A stretch of 64,000 bases of DNA, taken from Bacteroidia bacterium (GTDB taxonomy: Bacteria > Bacteroidota > Bacteroidia > 2-12-FULL-35-15). The DNA is taken from positions 1 to 64,000 of the forward strand of contig JAURXZ010000019.1 of the NCBI GenBank assembly GCA_030654175.1, in the 5' to 3' direction. This document shows, one piece after another, positions 43,839 to 54,796 of the stretch. The notes beneath the pieces were generated by a model. That model had not been told where the DNA came from and did no database searches. It saw only the letters and a list, made by a program, of their open reading frames with translations. Position 1 is the stretch's first letter. Every line of letters starts with the position of its first letter. The position numbers and the translations under genes were made by a program.

Positions 43839-46800
43839 ATGTCAATTGTTAAAATAACTATTCCGTTGTTTAACAGAGCTTTCATGCTATTAATATTATT
43901 GTCGCTGTCCATATTCACGTATGGGCAGGAAATATGCAATAATGGAATAGATGATAATGGCAATGGATTGATTGATCTGAATGATTCTGTTGATTGTTCT
44001 TGCACACCTCCCACACCATCCCTGATTGCTAATGCTTCTTTTGAGTCAATGAACTGTTGTCCCAGCACATTCAGTCAGATGAATTGTGCACAGGGCTGGG
44101 TGCAGGCTTCAAGTGCTACAGCGGATTATATGAATACATGTGGTTTGGTTTTTGGTGGTGCTACAGCGGCAGGACTTGTTCCTTTTCCGGATGGAAATGG
44201 AATTGCCGGAGTGATCTCTGCTACTGGATATCAAGAGTACATCGGATCTTGCTTACTTTCGCCAATGCTCGCTGATACCGCGTATTCATTAGAAATGAGT
44301 ATTGCTTCCACTCCAATTTCAAATATGGGAGGGGTTTGTAACGGTGGGGTCATTAATTATCCTCCATCAAACATAGTTATCTATGGGAGCACAAGCTGTA
44401 CTAATCTTCCCTTTGCCGGACAGCTTTGTCCGCCTGCACCATGGCAGGTTTTAGGAACAGCACTTTATACCCCCGTAAATACATGGGGTACGATCACCCT
44501 TAATTTTACTCCAACAGTAAATATTAATGCTATAATTTTTGGCTCCCCATGCACTCTGCCGGCTGGCTATACAAATGGTCCATGTTATCCTTATTTTTAT
44601 TTTGATAATCTTTTTTTAAATAAAACAGCAGCTGTAAACTCTGCGATCATACAGTCAGGCAACTGGTGCAACAATACGGCACTTCTCACAGGAAATGCAG
44701 TTACAGGGGCTACCTATCAGTGGTATTTAAGCGGAGTTGCTCTGGTAGGAAAAACAGCATTAACATTGGATGTGTCTGGAAACAGCTTACCACAAGGGGC
44801 TTATACCTTGGTGACTACGGTCGGTTCTGTTTGTTCTCATGCTTCCGCCACTGTAACCGGATATTCTAATCCCCCTTCAATTTTTAATGCCGGTCCTTTC
44901 TGTACCTATGATCCTGCTGCAATTCTCAATGCGAATATTGCAGGAGGTGTTTGGAGCGGAACAGGTATTACTGATGCTACAAACGGAATATTTGATCCTG
45001 CAATTGCATCTTCCGGAAATCATTCAATTTTTTATACCCTCCCAAGTTCCGGTAGTTGTCCCCGTGCGGATACCCTCATAATTGTTGTTAATGATCCCCC
45101 TGTTTCAACTGCAGGTCTTGATACTACTATTTGTTCAGGAGCCTCAGGGAGTATTGGTGGGCCGCCTGTAATAGGTTATTTATATTCCTGGACACCTTCA
45201 ACTGGATTGAGTAGCTCAATCGCTTCAAATCCCGCTATTACAGAAGTAAATGCCGGAACCACACCTTTGGTTTTGAATTACTCAGTAATCACCACCGATG
45301 CGTTTTCGGGATGTATGTCATTGGATCAGGTAGTTGTAACTATAAATCCTACGCCTGCAATAACTCCGGCCGGACCTTTTTGTAACACCGATCCGGCAAT
45401 TACTCTTACTACAAATATTTCCGGAGGTATCTGGTCTGGAACAGGTATTACAAATACCTCCACAGGGGCTTTTGATCCTGCACTTGCAACTGCTGGAAAC
45501 AATTCGATAACTTATACCGCTTCTGGTATTTGTCCCGATTCCGACAACATTACAATTGTGGTTGGTGTTAAGCCCATATCTAACGCAGGTACTGATTTAA
45601 CAATATGTTCAGGAGCTGCCGGAAATATCGGAATTCCATTAACTGCAGGCAACTCCTATTCATGGCTGCCATCAGCAGGTTTGAGCAGTTCTTCCGTTTC
45701 TGATCCCGGTATTACAGCACTTAATACCGGCACGCTTCCTGTAGTAACTACGTATACGGTAACTACATCTGCCACCGGCACAAGCTGCCAATCGGTAGAT
45801 TCAGTAATAGTAACAGTAAATCCACAACCGGATTTAGTAATAACAGATCCTGTTGCAGTTTGCAGCCCTGCAACTGTTGATATAACATTAGCTGCAGTCA
45901 CATCTGGAACCACAGGGGGAGGGGTAATGTCTTATTGGTTAAATTCATTGGCAACTACTGCTTTATCATCACCGGCTGCAGTTGCAGCAAGTGGCACGTA
46001 TTACATAAAATTAACAGCAGTTGGAGGATGTACAGATATACAATCGGTAATTGTAACAGTTAATCCCGGTCAAGCCACAAATGCAGGTGCTGACATTGTT
46101 CTTTGTACCGGAGATACCGGAAATATAGGCGTTGCTGCAGTTCTTGGAAATACCTATTCCTGGAACCCTTCAGCAGGTTTGTCAAGCGCAACGATCTCCA
46201 ATCCTTCAATAACACTTACCAACTCAGGTACTTCTCCTGTAGTAACAACCTACACGTTAACCGCAACTTCTCCGAGCTGTGTATCCACTGATACCGTAAA
46301 TGTAACTGTTAACCCCATCGCAACAGCTGATGCAGGGCCTTCTCAAACAATCTGCGCAAGCAGTGGTGCCGTATTAGCCGGTGTTATTGGAGCTTCTGTT
46401 ACAAGCGGAACCTGGAGCGGTGGAAATGGAACCTATGCTCCAAACAATACTGATTTGAATACAATTTATACTCCTGATCTGGCTGAAATTATTGCCGGTT
46501 CGGTAACTTTAACTTTAACCACTAACGATCCTCCCGGCTCCTGCCTTCCTGCGTCATCATCGGTTATTATTTCGATTAATGTACCGGCAATAATAGATGC
46601 AGGGTTGGATGATACCATTTGCATTGGCAGCACTGCTGTTTTAGCAGGTGTAATTGGTGGAGTTGCAACTAGCGGAACATGGAGTGGGGGAGGAGGGACC
46701 TTTAGTCCTGATAATACCTTATCCAATGCGGTTTATACACCTGGTTTATCGGAAACGCAAGCAGGCACAGCTTCTTTGGTTTATACTTCTGATGATCCTT

Positions 46801-47924
46801 CCGGACCTTGTGCTTCTGCGGTGGATAGTATGATTATAAGCATAATGCCATCACCAATAGCCAATGCCGGGGCAAATCAATCCATTTGTGAGGGCTCAGT
46901 TATTACACTTGCAGGCACAATTGGAGGTTCGGCAACTAGCGGAACCTGGAGCGGTGGGGGTGGAACATATTCTCCAAACAGTTCAGTTTTAAACGCTGTT
47001 TATAATCCAAGCCCTGCCGAGTATGCTCAGGATTCGGTAGTGTTGTCATTAACAACAGATAATCCGGCCGGGTCGCCATGTACAGCCAGCACTTCAAATG
47101 TTGTTATTCATTTCTATAAAAGTCCGGTTGTTAATTTTACAGTTGATGATACTGCCGGATGCCCTCTGCACTGTGTGAATTTTAATGATTTAACTGTTGT
47201 TACTGGCGGGGCAACTATTGTTAGCTGGAACTGGAATTTTGGCGATAACAGCACTGGTTCTGACATTCCGGATCCTTCACATTGTTATTCGCAAACAGGC
47301 ACATATAATGTTACATTAACAACAACTTCCAGTAATACGTGTTCAGGCACTTTATCAATTTCTCAAATGGTGGATGTTTTTTCTAATCCTGTGGCAGGAT
47401 TTGATCCTTCACCAAACCCTTCAACAGTGACGCATCCGGAAATTACTTTTAGTGATCAGTCATCAGCAGATGTCAATAATTGGCTCTGGATTTTTGGTGA
47501 TGGAGATACATTAACAACAAATACTGCAAGTCCCATGCATTTATTTCCAAGTGATTCCGTAGGTATTTATTATACTTCTTTAATTGTGCAAAATGCTTAT
47601 GGTTGTTCTGATACAGCCATACATGAAATTGTGTTCGGGCCCGAATTCAGCTTCTTTATTCCCTCTTCATTTACACCCAATAATGATGGGATAAATGATA
47701 ATTTTTCCGGGCACGGGGTAGGTATTCTAAAATACGAATTAATGATTTTTGACCGATGGGGAAATCTGATTTTTCATTCCGATGATTTGAATAAAGTCTG
47801 GGATGGTAAGGCCAATCGTGGTGCCGATAAAGCACAGCAGGATGTGTATGCCTGGAAGGTGGTACTTACTGATGTATTCAGAAAAAAACATAATTATATT
47901 GGTACTGTAACAATTGTTAAGTAA
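43839..47924 (+). CDS. large T9SS type B protein with Ig-like and PKD domains
   Basis: 1361 residues. Signal peptide (MLLILLSLSIFTYG, about 16-30), then EICNNGIDDNGNGLIDLNDSVDCSC, an N-terminal Ca-binding-like segment; a first domain of about 220 residues; then Ig-like modules of two kinds, WSGTGIT-type and SYSWxPSxGLSS-type, and three repeats with SGTWSGGxGTY. Two PKD domains (WNWNFGDNSTGSD, WLWIFGDGDTLTT) precede the type B sorting domain (SSFTPNNDGINDNFSG, MIFDRWGNLIF, VWDGKANRGADKAQQDVYAWKV). It is likely a surface adhesin or glycan binder; ligand unknown. It is in the PorP/OmpA neighbourhood. Confidence 0.88.
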   Translation: MSIVKITIPLFNRAFMLLILLSLSIFTYGQEICNNGIDDNGNGLIDLNDSVDCSCTPPTPSLIANASFESMNCCPSTFSQMNCAQGWVQASSATADYMNTCGLVFGGATAAGLVPFPDGNGIAGVISATGYQEYIGSCLLSPMLADTAYSLEMSIASTPISNMGGVCNGGVINYPPSNIVIYGSTSCTNLPFAGQLCPPAPWQVLGTALYTPVNTWGTITLNFTPTVNINAIIFGSPCTLPAGYTNGPCYPYFYFDNLFLNKTAAVNSAIIQSGNWCNNTALLTGNAVTGATYQWYLSGVALVGKTALTLDVSGNSLPQGAYTLVTTVGSVCSHASATVTGYSNPPSIFNAGPFCTYDPAAILNANIAGGVWSGTGITDATNGIFDPAIASSGNHSIFYTLPSSGSCPRADTLIIVVNDPPVSTAGLDTTICSGASGSIGGPPVIGYLYSWTPSTGLSSSIASNPAITEVNAGTTPLVLNYSVITTDAFSGCMSLDQVVVTINPTPAITPAGPFCNTDPAITLTTNISGGIWSGTGITNTSTGAFDPALATAGNNSITYTASGICPDSDNITIVVGVKPISNAGTDLTICSGAAGNIGIPLTAGNSYSWLPSAGLSSSSVSDPGITALNTGTLPVVTTYTVTTSATGTSCQSVDSVIVTVNPQPDLVITDPVAVCSPATVDITLAAVTSGTTGGGVMSYWLNSLATTALSSPAAVAASGTYYIKLTAVGGCTDIQSVIVTVNPGQATNAGADIVLCTGDTGNIGVAAVLGNTYSWNPSAGLSSATISNPSITLTNSGTSPVVTTYTLTATSPSCVSTDTVNVTVNPIATADAGPSQTICASSGAVLAGVIGASVTSGTWSGGNGTYAPNNTDLNTIYTPDLAEIIAGSVTLTLTTNDPPGSCLPASSSVIISINVPAIIDAGLDDTICIGSTAVLAGVIGGVATSGTWSGGGGTFSPDNTLSNAVYTPGLSETQAGTASLVYTSDDPSGPCASAVDSMIISIMPSPIANAGANQSICEGSVITLAGTIGGSATSGTWSGGGGTYSPNSSVLNAVYNPSPAEYAQDSVVLSLTTDNPAGSPCTASTSNVVIHFYKSPVVNFTVDDTAGCPLHCVNFNDLTVVTGGATIVSWNWNFGDNSTGSDIPDPSHCYSQTGTYNVTLTTTSSNTCSGTLSISQMVDVFSNPVAGFDPSPNPSTVTHPEITFSDQSSADVNNWLWIFGDGDTLTTNTASPMHLFPSDSVGIYYTSLIVQNAYGCSDTAIHEIVFGPEFSFFIPSSFTPNNDGINDNFSGHGVGILKYELMIFDRWGNLIFHSDDLNKVWDGKANRGADKAQQDVYAWKVVLTDVFRKKHNYIGTVTIVK

Positions 47925-48263
47925 AAAACATGATTTTTCCTGTTAACATTTTAATCAGTTGATTTTTTAGTGTTAAAGTCCAAATTTTGCCTTGAAAGAA
48001 CTGAAATGCCTGGGAACTTTTTATTTCCGGATTTTTTTATAACTTTACCCTGTTCTTCATTAGTTGATTAATGTTTTTATGCCATTGCTGAATTTTGTAA
48101 ATGGCGTGGAATCTTATTTTTTATTACAAATTTTAATTCAGTCTTTTTGTTAAATATTGGATTTCCTATCTGATATTTTTATTAAAAAAAAAGGAAAACA
48201 GTTTTGTTTTTTTTCTAATTCAATATATATGAAGGCATTGTCGTAAGTTTATTTACAAGGTTT
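47925..48263 (+). other. intergenic region after the large type B gene
   Basis: 339 bp, AT-rich, with no repeat, terminator or promoter of convincing form. A possible upstream start codon for the LRR gene at 48264 falls at its right edge. Confidence 0.4.
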
Positions 48264-48305
48264 TTGAAGCATTTAATTTATAATAGTTTAATCCTTTTTT
48301 TTAAT

Positions 48306-49262
48306 ATGGAAAATAATATTATTTTTTTATCGAAATCTAAACTTATACTTGCTTTGGCCTTTTGGTCCTGCTTTTTTACTGTTCTGGCTCAATCAGAGGA
48401 CAAATCATATCTTAAGCAATTTGATCCTGCTTCTAAAACAGGTATCGATAATTTTATTCCGATTTCAAAATATGGCCCTGTTGTTACGCTCTCCAATTTA
48501 CCTGAAGCCATCAAAAATCCAACTTATTATCACAGTGCACGTTTTAGTAATTTAGCACTTGTTAATTTCCCTGACGAACTTTTCCTTTTTGTGAATTTGG
48601 AAGAAATTGATATTTCAGGTAATTCTTTAACTAAGCTGCCGTCCAGACTGAATGAATTAAAAAATCTAAAAGCGCTTCATGTAAATAAGAATCTGCTAAC
48701 ATCATTAAATACTGAAATAACGTCATGCAGCATGCTTGAAGTTCTTCAGATTCAGGATAATCCTCTTGAAAACATCAGTAAAGAAATTGGGAAAGTAACT
48801 ACTCTCAAAGAACTTACAATTGGGGGGATCTCGCGTAATTGTACTATTCCTGTTGAGGTATGGAATCTTACAAATCTTATAAAATTAAAACTTGTCAATG
48901 TAAATCTTACAGAAATACCACCTTCTGTTGCAGGTCTCAAAAAGTTGGATGAGCTTTGTTTGTCTAGCAATTCCATTACAGAGATCCCGGTTGAATTATA
49001 TTCACTTACAAACATTACTTATATTAATCTTGGGTATAATAAATTAAATGTAATTCCAGCTTCAATTAAAGCATTCGAAAATCTTGATTATCTCGGAGTA
49101 TATTATAACCCTGTAAATAAATTTCCTGAAGAGATCGGTAACTTGAAAAAGTTGTCTTTTTTAAGTTGCTGGGGAACCAGCCTGCCTCCTGCTGAAATTG
49201 AAAAAGTTAAAAAGAAATTGCCTTTAACTAAAGTACACGATACTGAAACGGATCTTCATTGA
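48306..49262 (+). CDS. secreted leucine-rich repeat protein
   Basis: About 318 residues with a signal peptide (IIFLSKSKLILALAFWSCFFTVLAQ). From about residue 90 there are about nine LRRs of 23 residues, for example LEEIDISGNSLTKLPSRLNELKN, LDELCLSSNSITEIPVELYSLTN and ITYINLGYNKLNVIPASIKAFEN. No T9SS sorting domain and no membrane anchor, so it is probably periplasmic or surface-bound through another route. The ORF also opens with an ATG 14 codons upstream (48264), but MENN gives the better signal peptide. The LRR face usually binds protein; partner unknown. It lies between two large type B genes. Confidence 0.8.
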   Translation: MENNIIFLSKSKLILALAFWSCFFTVLAQSEDKSYLKQFDPASKTGIDNFIPISKYGPVVTLSNLPEAIKNPTYYHSARFSNLALVNFPDELFLFVNLEEIDISGNSLTKLPSRLNELKNLKALHVNKNLLTSLNTEITSCSMLEVLQIQDNPLENISKEIGKVTTLKELTIGGISRNCTIPVEVWNLTNLIKLKLVNVNLTEIPPSVAGLKKLDELCLSSNSITEIPVELYSLTNITYINLGYNKLNVIPASIKAFENLDYLGVYYNPVNKFPEEIGNLKKLSFLSCWGTSLPPAEIEKVKKKLPLTKVHDTETDLH

Positions 49263-49332
49263 TTGGGGCAACTCAATTTGAAAAATGTAAATTTCAATAA
49301 TACTGATTTTAATATCAAATTAATATTGTACA

Positions 49333-52300
49333 ATGAAAAATAAAATTTACTTAATAATTTCTTTTGCAATCTTGTTTTTTTTTCATGGTCATTCACAAAA
49401 TGTTACCGTAGAAATTGATGGTGATAATTTGTCTTATACCGAACCGGGTTGTGATGATTGCAATGGAAACCCTGATCCAAGCTGGAGGGTAAGGGCAACT
49501 ACTCCTAGTGGTACTTATAATTGGAATGTTGATATTGATGAGCTGTGCGGATGGTCAGGCGCAACCAATTTTACCTGGGTGGCTCCGCAAACCCAGTTAG
49601 CTACTGCTCCCATTTCTATTTCAATGGATGGCTGGGAAAGGGATAGTTGGTTTTGTGGCTCTGATGATAATGTTTGTGGCGGTTACTCCACTTTAGGAAC
49701 TGTTATTATAAATACCAATCCCCCATGCCAGTGGAATTATAATACCTACCAAAGAAATTGTGGTGGTGATCCTGGAACATATGCTGTCAGATGGAGTTAC
49801 TATTGGTTTTATCAAACCATACTTCCTGGTAGTATTGCTGTTGATGATACCATTTGTGCCGGGGAAGATCCTGATAGCTTAAGCAGCATTACAGCCGGTA
49901 CTGTTTATGCTACTTATCAATGGCAATATAGTGATGATAATGGTACTACGTGGATCGATATTTTAGGTGCAACTGGTCTGAATTATGATCCACCGGCCGG
50001 GCTTGCAAATACACGATGGTTCAGAAGAAAAGCTTCTTCCTGCGGTGGTGTTGCAGATGTTTTTTCCAATATCGTAGTTATCACTGTTAACCCTACCCCG
50101 GTAGCCACTGCTACGCCTGCAACACAAATACTCTGTTCTGGAGATAGCTCTTCTATTGTTTTAACAAGTACACTGATTGGGACAACTTTTTCTTGGACGG
50201 TTGTAGAAACTGCTCCTTTAGGTGCATTTGCAAATACTGATTCAACTATTACCCAGCTTTTAACAACCACAGGTGTGGTTTCAGATACTGCCACATATAC
50301 AATTACCCCTGCAACTTTGCTTTGCACAGGTGCTCCAATAACTGCAATAGTCGTTGTTAACCCAATTCCCTTGGCTTTTGCAACACCTACATCACAAACT
50401 ATTTGTTCAGGGGATACCACGTCTATCGCATTAACCAGCAACGTTGCAGGTGCAACTTTTTCATGGACAGTTTTTCTTGCAGGTGTATCTGGTGGTACCC
50501 TTGGTTCTGATTCAAGTATGCTGGAACAAACACTTATAAATACAGGAACTACTCCTGGCACAGCTGTTTACGCAGTATCTGCAGTAGGAAGTGGATGTCC
50601 TGGAGCACCCGTTAATGTTGCAATTACAGTAAATCCTTTAGATAACGCTTCTTTTACCTATACCTCTGCCACATATTGCCAGTCAGGAAGTAACCAAACG
50701 CCTACCATTACCGGATTACCGGGAGGTGTCTTCACATCAACTCCAAGTGGTTTATCAATTAATCCTTTAACAGGTACTATCGATTTATCCACAAGTGCAT
50801 TGGGTGCTTATAATCTTTGTTATTCAACAAACGGAGTTTGCCCTCTTACCAGTTGTATTGTAATGACAATTACCAATGCTACTCCTTCAGCCATTTTCAG
50901 TTATATCGGTTCCCCATTCTGTCAAAATGGAATTAACCCTTTCCCTGTTTATGATGTTGGCGCAAGTGCCGGCATATTCTCTGCAACTCCCGCAGGTTTG
51001 GTATTTGCACATGTTAATACGGGTGAGATCGATTTATCAGCCTGCGCACCGGGTACATATACCATCACCAATACCATTCCGCCAAGTGGTTTTTGTCTTG
51101 GAGTGAGTGCATCAACTGTTGTTACAATAGTTCCTTCTGATGACGCTTCTTTTACATATCCATCAGCTACCTATTGTACTTCAGGGCCGGCTCAAACACC
51201 AACAATTACCGGCTTACCTGGTGGTACTTTTTCAGCGGTCCCTGCCGGCTTAACCATCAACCCCGTTACAGGAACTATTGATTTATCAACAAGTGCTTTA
51301 GGCGCATACACGCTCTCCTACACAACAAATGGTGCTTGTCCGAATATAAGTTCCATAACAATGACAATTATCAATAATAATCCTTCTGCAGGATATAGCT
51401 ATATTGGTTCTCCTTTTTGTCAAAATGGAAGTAACCCTAATCCTCTTTTTGTTACCGGTGCAAGTGCCGGAATATTTTCTTCCACCCCGGTTGGATTAGT
51501 ATTTGTGCATGTTAACACAGGTCAGATCGATCTGGCCGCCAGTGCCCCGGGTACCTATACTGTTACCAATAACATACCACCAAGTGGCTCATGTGGCCCT
51601 GTAAGTGCTGCAACCACTATAATAATAACTCCCGGTGATGATGCTTCTTTTCTGTATTCATCAGCCACCTATTGTACATCAGGAACAAATCAAACACCCG
51701 TAATTACTGGTTTGCCGGGCGGTACGTTTTCATCTACTCCTATTGGTTTGTCGCTTAATGCAACAACCGGTATGATCACGCTGTCAACAAGTGCTCTGGG
51801 TGTTTATACGCTTTTTTATACAACAAACGGATCTTGCCCAAATACAAGTTCTATTACAATGACGATCACCAATAGTACACCGTTTGCAATGTTCAGTTAT
51901 GCGGGGTCATCTCATTGCCAAAATGGAAGTAATCCTCTTCCGGTTTTTCCTCCGGGAGCAAGTGCTGGTATATTCTCCGCAACTCCTGCCGGTTTGGCTT
52001 TTGTGAATTTGAATACAGGTGAGGTCGACTTAGCTGCATGCACACCCGGTACATATACCGTTACCAATAATATTCCTGCAAGTGGCTTTTGTACTGCAAC
52101 AAGCGCAACCACAACAATTATTATAAACCCTTCTGATGATGCTGCATTCACTTACACTTCAGCAACATATTGCCAATCAGGGACTATCCAGGTACCTACC
52201 ATTACTGGTTTGCCGGGAGGGGCGTTTTCATCTGTACCTTCCGGTTTGTCAATTAATCCGGTAACGGGTGCCATTAACTTATCATTAAGTGCTTTAGGGG

Positions 52301-54666
52301 TGTATACTCTTTCTTATTCCACAAATGGAGGTTGTCCAAATACAAGCTCTATTACCATGACCATAATCAATGCTAATCCTGCTGCAAATTTTAGTTATAC
52401 AGCATCTCCATTCTGTCAGAATATTAATAATCCTTTCCCATCTTTCGGTTCAGGTGCCAGTGCAGGCACTTTTTCTGCTACTCCGGTGGGGATAGTATTT
52501 GCACATGTTAATACAGGTGAGATCGATCTGGCATCAAGTGCACCCGGTACCTATACAGTAACTAATACAATTCCGGCAAGTGGTTCATGTGGTCCGGTGA
52601 GCGCAACTTCCACAGTTGTAATTAATTCAGCTGATGATGCATCTTTTGTTTATTCTTCAGCAACTTATTGTACTTCCGGAACCAATCAGACTCCTGCAAT
52701 TACAGGTTTACCTGGAGGTGTCTTTTCTGCAATCCCTCCGGGTTTATCAATTAATCCATCAACAGGTGAGATCAATTTATCATCCAGTAATACCGGTGCT
52801 TATACACTTTCTTATACAACCAATGGTTCCTGTCCAAATACCAGTTCCATAACCATGACCATTATCAATAGCGGACCTGATGCGGTTTTTACCTATTCAA
52901 GTGTTTCGTATTGCCAGAATGGAATTGATCCCCTGCCAGTTTTTGGTTCAGGTGCAAGTGCGGGTACTTTTTCTGCTTTACCTGCTGGTTTAGTGTTTAT
53001 ACACGTTAATACTGGTGAAATTGATCTGGCATCAAGTTTACCGGGTACTTATATTGTTACCAATGATATTCCTGTTAGTGGCACCTGTGGGCTGGTGACT
53101 GCAACAACAACAGTTATTATTACGCCTTCTGATGATGCTTCTTTTACCTACCCTTCAGCCACTTATTGTACATCTGGAGTTGACCCCACACCTGCAATTA
53201 CAGGTTTACCGGGTGGTACTTTTTCATCTGTTCCTGTAGGGCTCTCAATTAATTCAACAACAGGTGCCATTGATTTATCATCCAGTGCTTTGGGAGCTTA
53301 TACACTAAGCTATTCAACATTTGGCACTTGTCCAAATACCAGTTCAATTATTATGACAATTGCCGATAGTATCACTTCAGCTAATTTTAGCTATTCAGGA
53401 TCCCCATTCTGCCAAAATATAAATAATCCTTTTCCAACTTTTGCAGTTGGTGCAAGTGCAGGGATTTTCTCAGCATCGCCTGCCGGATTGGTATTTGAGC
53501 ATGTAAATACGGGTGAGATTGATTTAGCATCAAGTGCTCCGGGAACGTATACTATTACCAATACAATCCCTCAAAGTGGCTTCTGTATTGGTGTTAGCGC
53601 AACAGCTACAGTGGTTATCAATCCTTCTCCAGTGGTAACAGCTACTCCTGCTTTTCAAAACATTTGCATTGGTGGAACCACCTCTATTCTGTTAACCAGC
53701 TCAATGCCTGGAACAAACTTTGCCTGGACGGTTATCCAAACAGGTACTTCAGGAGGTACTCCGGGAATGGGTTCCAGCATTTCTCAAACATTGAACATTA
53801 CAGGTACAATTCAGGGGATAGCTACTTACACAATTACTTCGGATGCCGGTGGCTGTACCGGGGCACCGGTGATAGTGCCGGTTACTGTTAATTTATTGCC
53901 TGTTTCAGATACGTCTGCGGTAGTAGTTACACTTTCCAATTGCGGTGGTCCAACAGGTGGAGTTTCTGGCGTTACAATGGCGTCTGGTCAGACCCCATTT
54001 CAATTTGAATGGAAAGATGCAGGTGGAGCTGTTGTTGGAACCTCTGCTGATCTGAGCAATGTGGTACCTGGTGTATATACTTTAAGTGTTACAGATGCCA
54101 ACGGATGTGTCATCACAGTAGGTTCATTTACTGTAAATCCCACACCGCCAATTACAGCTCAGTTTACTGCAAATCCCTTAACCGGTGAAACTCCATTAAC
54201 GGTTAATTTTACAAATACCAGCATTGGTGCGGCCAATTATTTATGGGAGTTTGGTACTGGCGATACATCTAATTTAGTTAACCCTGCTTACGTTTATGTT
54301 CCTCTAGGTGTATCCACCGTTTGCTTAACTGCAATTAGTGCTACCGGCTGTATAGATACCGCATGCGCTTTAATTGATGTTTATCTTAATTCTGTTTTTA
54401 TTATTCCCAATATATTTTCGCCAAATGATGATAACCTTAATGATGTATTTACCGTTCAAGGAATTGGTCTAATTAAAATGGATGCAGAGATATATAACCG
54501 TTGGGGGCATAAACAATTTGAGTGGCATGCCGTTAATGGTGGCTGGGATGGTAGAACTGCCAGCGGATTACAGGCTGCTTCAGGAACTTATTATTATATA
54601 ATTAAAGCTTCCGGAATTGATGGTAAAGAATACTCAGAAAAAGGATTTTTTGACTTGGTCCGATAG
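49333..54666 (+). CDS. giant T9SS type B protein with six exact-length tandem repeats
   Basis: 1777 residues. Signal peptide and an N-terminal Trp/Cys-rich domain (about 20-165), then an Ig-like module, two 90-residue A modules (50098-50637), six 166-residue B pairs (50638-53625), one more A module, a SprB-like repeat (NCGGPTGG...FQFEWKDAGG), a PKD domain (ANYLWEFGTGDTSN) and a type B sorting domain (NIFSPNDDNLNDVFTVQG, EIYNRWGHKQF, GWDGRTASGLQAASGTYYYII). A and B modules each carry two Cys (ICSG/GC; YC/SC). It is probably an extended, disulfide-stapled surface filament or adhesin; ligand unknown. It is followed by a promoter and a small secreted-protein gene. Confidence 0.9.
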   Translation: MKNKIYLIISFAILFFFHGHSQNVTVEIDGDNLSYTEPGCDDCNGNPDPSWRVRATTPSGTYNWNVDIDELCGWSGATNFTWVAPQTQLATAPISISMDGWERDSWFCGSDDNVCGGYSTLGTVIINTNPPCQWNYNTYQRNCGGDPGTYAVRWSYYWFYQTILPGSIAVDDTICAGEDPDSLSSITAGTVYATYQWQYSDDNGTTWIDILGATGLNYDPPAGLANTRWFRRKASSCGGVADVFSNIVVITVNPTPVATATPATQILCSGDSSSIVLTSTLIGTTFSWTVVETAPLGAFANTDSTITQLLTTTGVVSDTATYTITPATLLCTGAPITAIVVVNPIPLAFATPTSQTICSGDTTSIALTSNVAGATFSWTVFLAGVSGGTLGSDSSMLEQTLINTGTTPGTAVYAVSAVGSGCPGAPVNVAITVNPLDNASFTYTSATYCQSGSNQTPTITGLPGGVFTSTPSGLSINPLTGTIDLSTSALGAYNLCYSTNGVCPLTSCIVMTITNATPSAIFSYIGSPFCQNGINPFPVYDVGASAGIFSATPAGLVFAHVNTGEIDLSACAPGTYTITNTIPPSGFCLGVSASTVVTIVPSDDASFTYPSATYCTSGPAQTPTITGLPGGTFSAVPAGLTINPVTGTIDLSTSALGAYTLSYTTNGACPNISSITMTIINNNPSAGYSYIGSPFCQNGSNPNPLFVTGASAGIFSSTPVGLVFVHVNTGQIDLAASAPGTYTVTNNIPPSGSCGPVSAATTIIITPGDDASFLYSSATYCTSGTNQTPVITGLPGGTFSSTPIGLSLNATTGMITLSTSALGVYTLFYTTNGSCPNTSSITMTITNSTPFAMFSYAGSSHCQNGSNPLPVFPPGASAGIFSATPAGLAFVNLNTGEVDLAACTPGTYTVTNNIPASGFCTATSATTTIIINPSDDAAFTYTSATYCQSGTIQVPTITGLPGGAFSSVPSGLSINPVTGAINLSLSALGVYTLSYSTNGGCPNTSSITMTIINANPAANFSYTASPFCQNINNPFPSFGSGASAGTFSATPVGIVFAHVNTGEIDLASSAPGTYTVTNTIPASGSCGPVSATSTVVINSADDASFVYSSATYCTSGTNQTPAITGLPGGVFSAIPPGLSINPSTGEINLSSSNTGAYTLSYTTNGSCPNTSSITMTIINSGPDAVFTYSSVSYCQNGIDPLPVFGSGASAGTFSALPAGLVFIHVNTGEIDLASSLPGTYIVTNDIPVSGTCGLVTATTTVIITPSDDASFTYPSATYCTSGVDPTPAITGLPGGTFSSVPVGLSINSTTGAIDLSSSALGAYTLSYSTFGTCPNTSSIIMTIADSITSANFSYSGSPFCQNINNPFPTFAVGASAGIFSASPAGLVFEHVNTGEIDLASSAPGTYTITNTIPQSGFCIGVSATATVVINPSPVVTATPAFQNICIGGTTSILLTSSMPGTNFAWTVIQTGTSGGTPGMGSSISQTLNITGTIQGIATYTITSDAGGCTGAPVIVPVTVNLLPVSDTSAVVVTLSNCGGPTGGVSGVTMASGQTPFQFEWKDAGGAVVGTSADLSNVVPGVYTLSVTDANGCVITVGSFTVNPTPPITAQFTANPLTGETPLTVNFTNTSIGAANYLWEFGTGDTSNLVNPAYVYVPLGVSTVCLTAISATGCIDTACALIDVYLNSVFIIPNIFSPNDDNLNDVFTVQGIGLIKMDAEIYNRWGHKQFEWHAVNGGWDGRTASGLQAASGTYYYIIKASGIDGKEYSEKGFFDLVR
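50638..53625 (+). repeat. six tandem 498-bp (166-codon) repeat units
   Basis: Unit starts (GAT codon of DDASF) fall at 50641, 51139, 51637, 52135, 52633 and 53131; every spacing is exactly 498 bp. Each unit is two related halves of about 83 residues: one with SATYC..G..PTITGLPGG, the other with SPFCQN..GASAG and FAHVNTGEIDL. Units differ widely in codons but never in length. They are inside the gene at 49333-54666. Confidence 0.95.
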
Positions 54667-54743
54667 TTTTTCTAAGGCAATTTTTTATTTTTTTTGCTTT
54701 GTGAAATAAGTTTAAATGGTTAAAATTGAACGATAAACAAAAA

Positions 54744-54774
54744 TTTGATTATTTAAAGTTTTGTCATATCTTCG
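54744..54774 (+). promoter_or_regulatory. Bacteroidota promoter for the small secreted-protein gene
   Basis: TTTG at 54744-54747, 19 bp, TATCTTCG at 54767-54774 (one base off TAnnTTTG). It places transcription start near 54781, which rules out the upstream ATG at 54761 and supports the one at 54797. Confidence 0.65.
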
Positions 54775-54796
54775 CATAGAACTAATAAAAAGCAGT

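Noticed and set aside
54761-54796. Upstream extension of the small secreted-protein gene
   Set aside because: It overlaps the -7 box of the promoter at 54744-54774, so it would lie outside the transcript.
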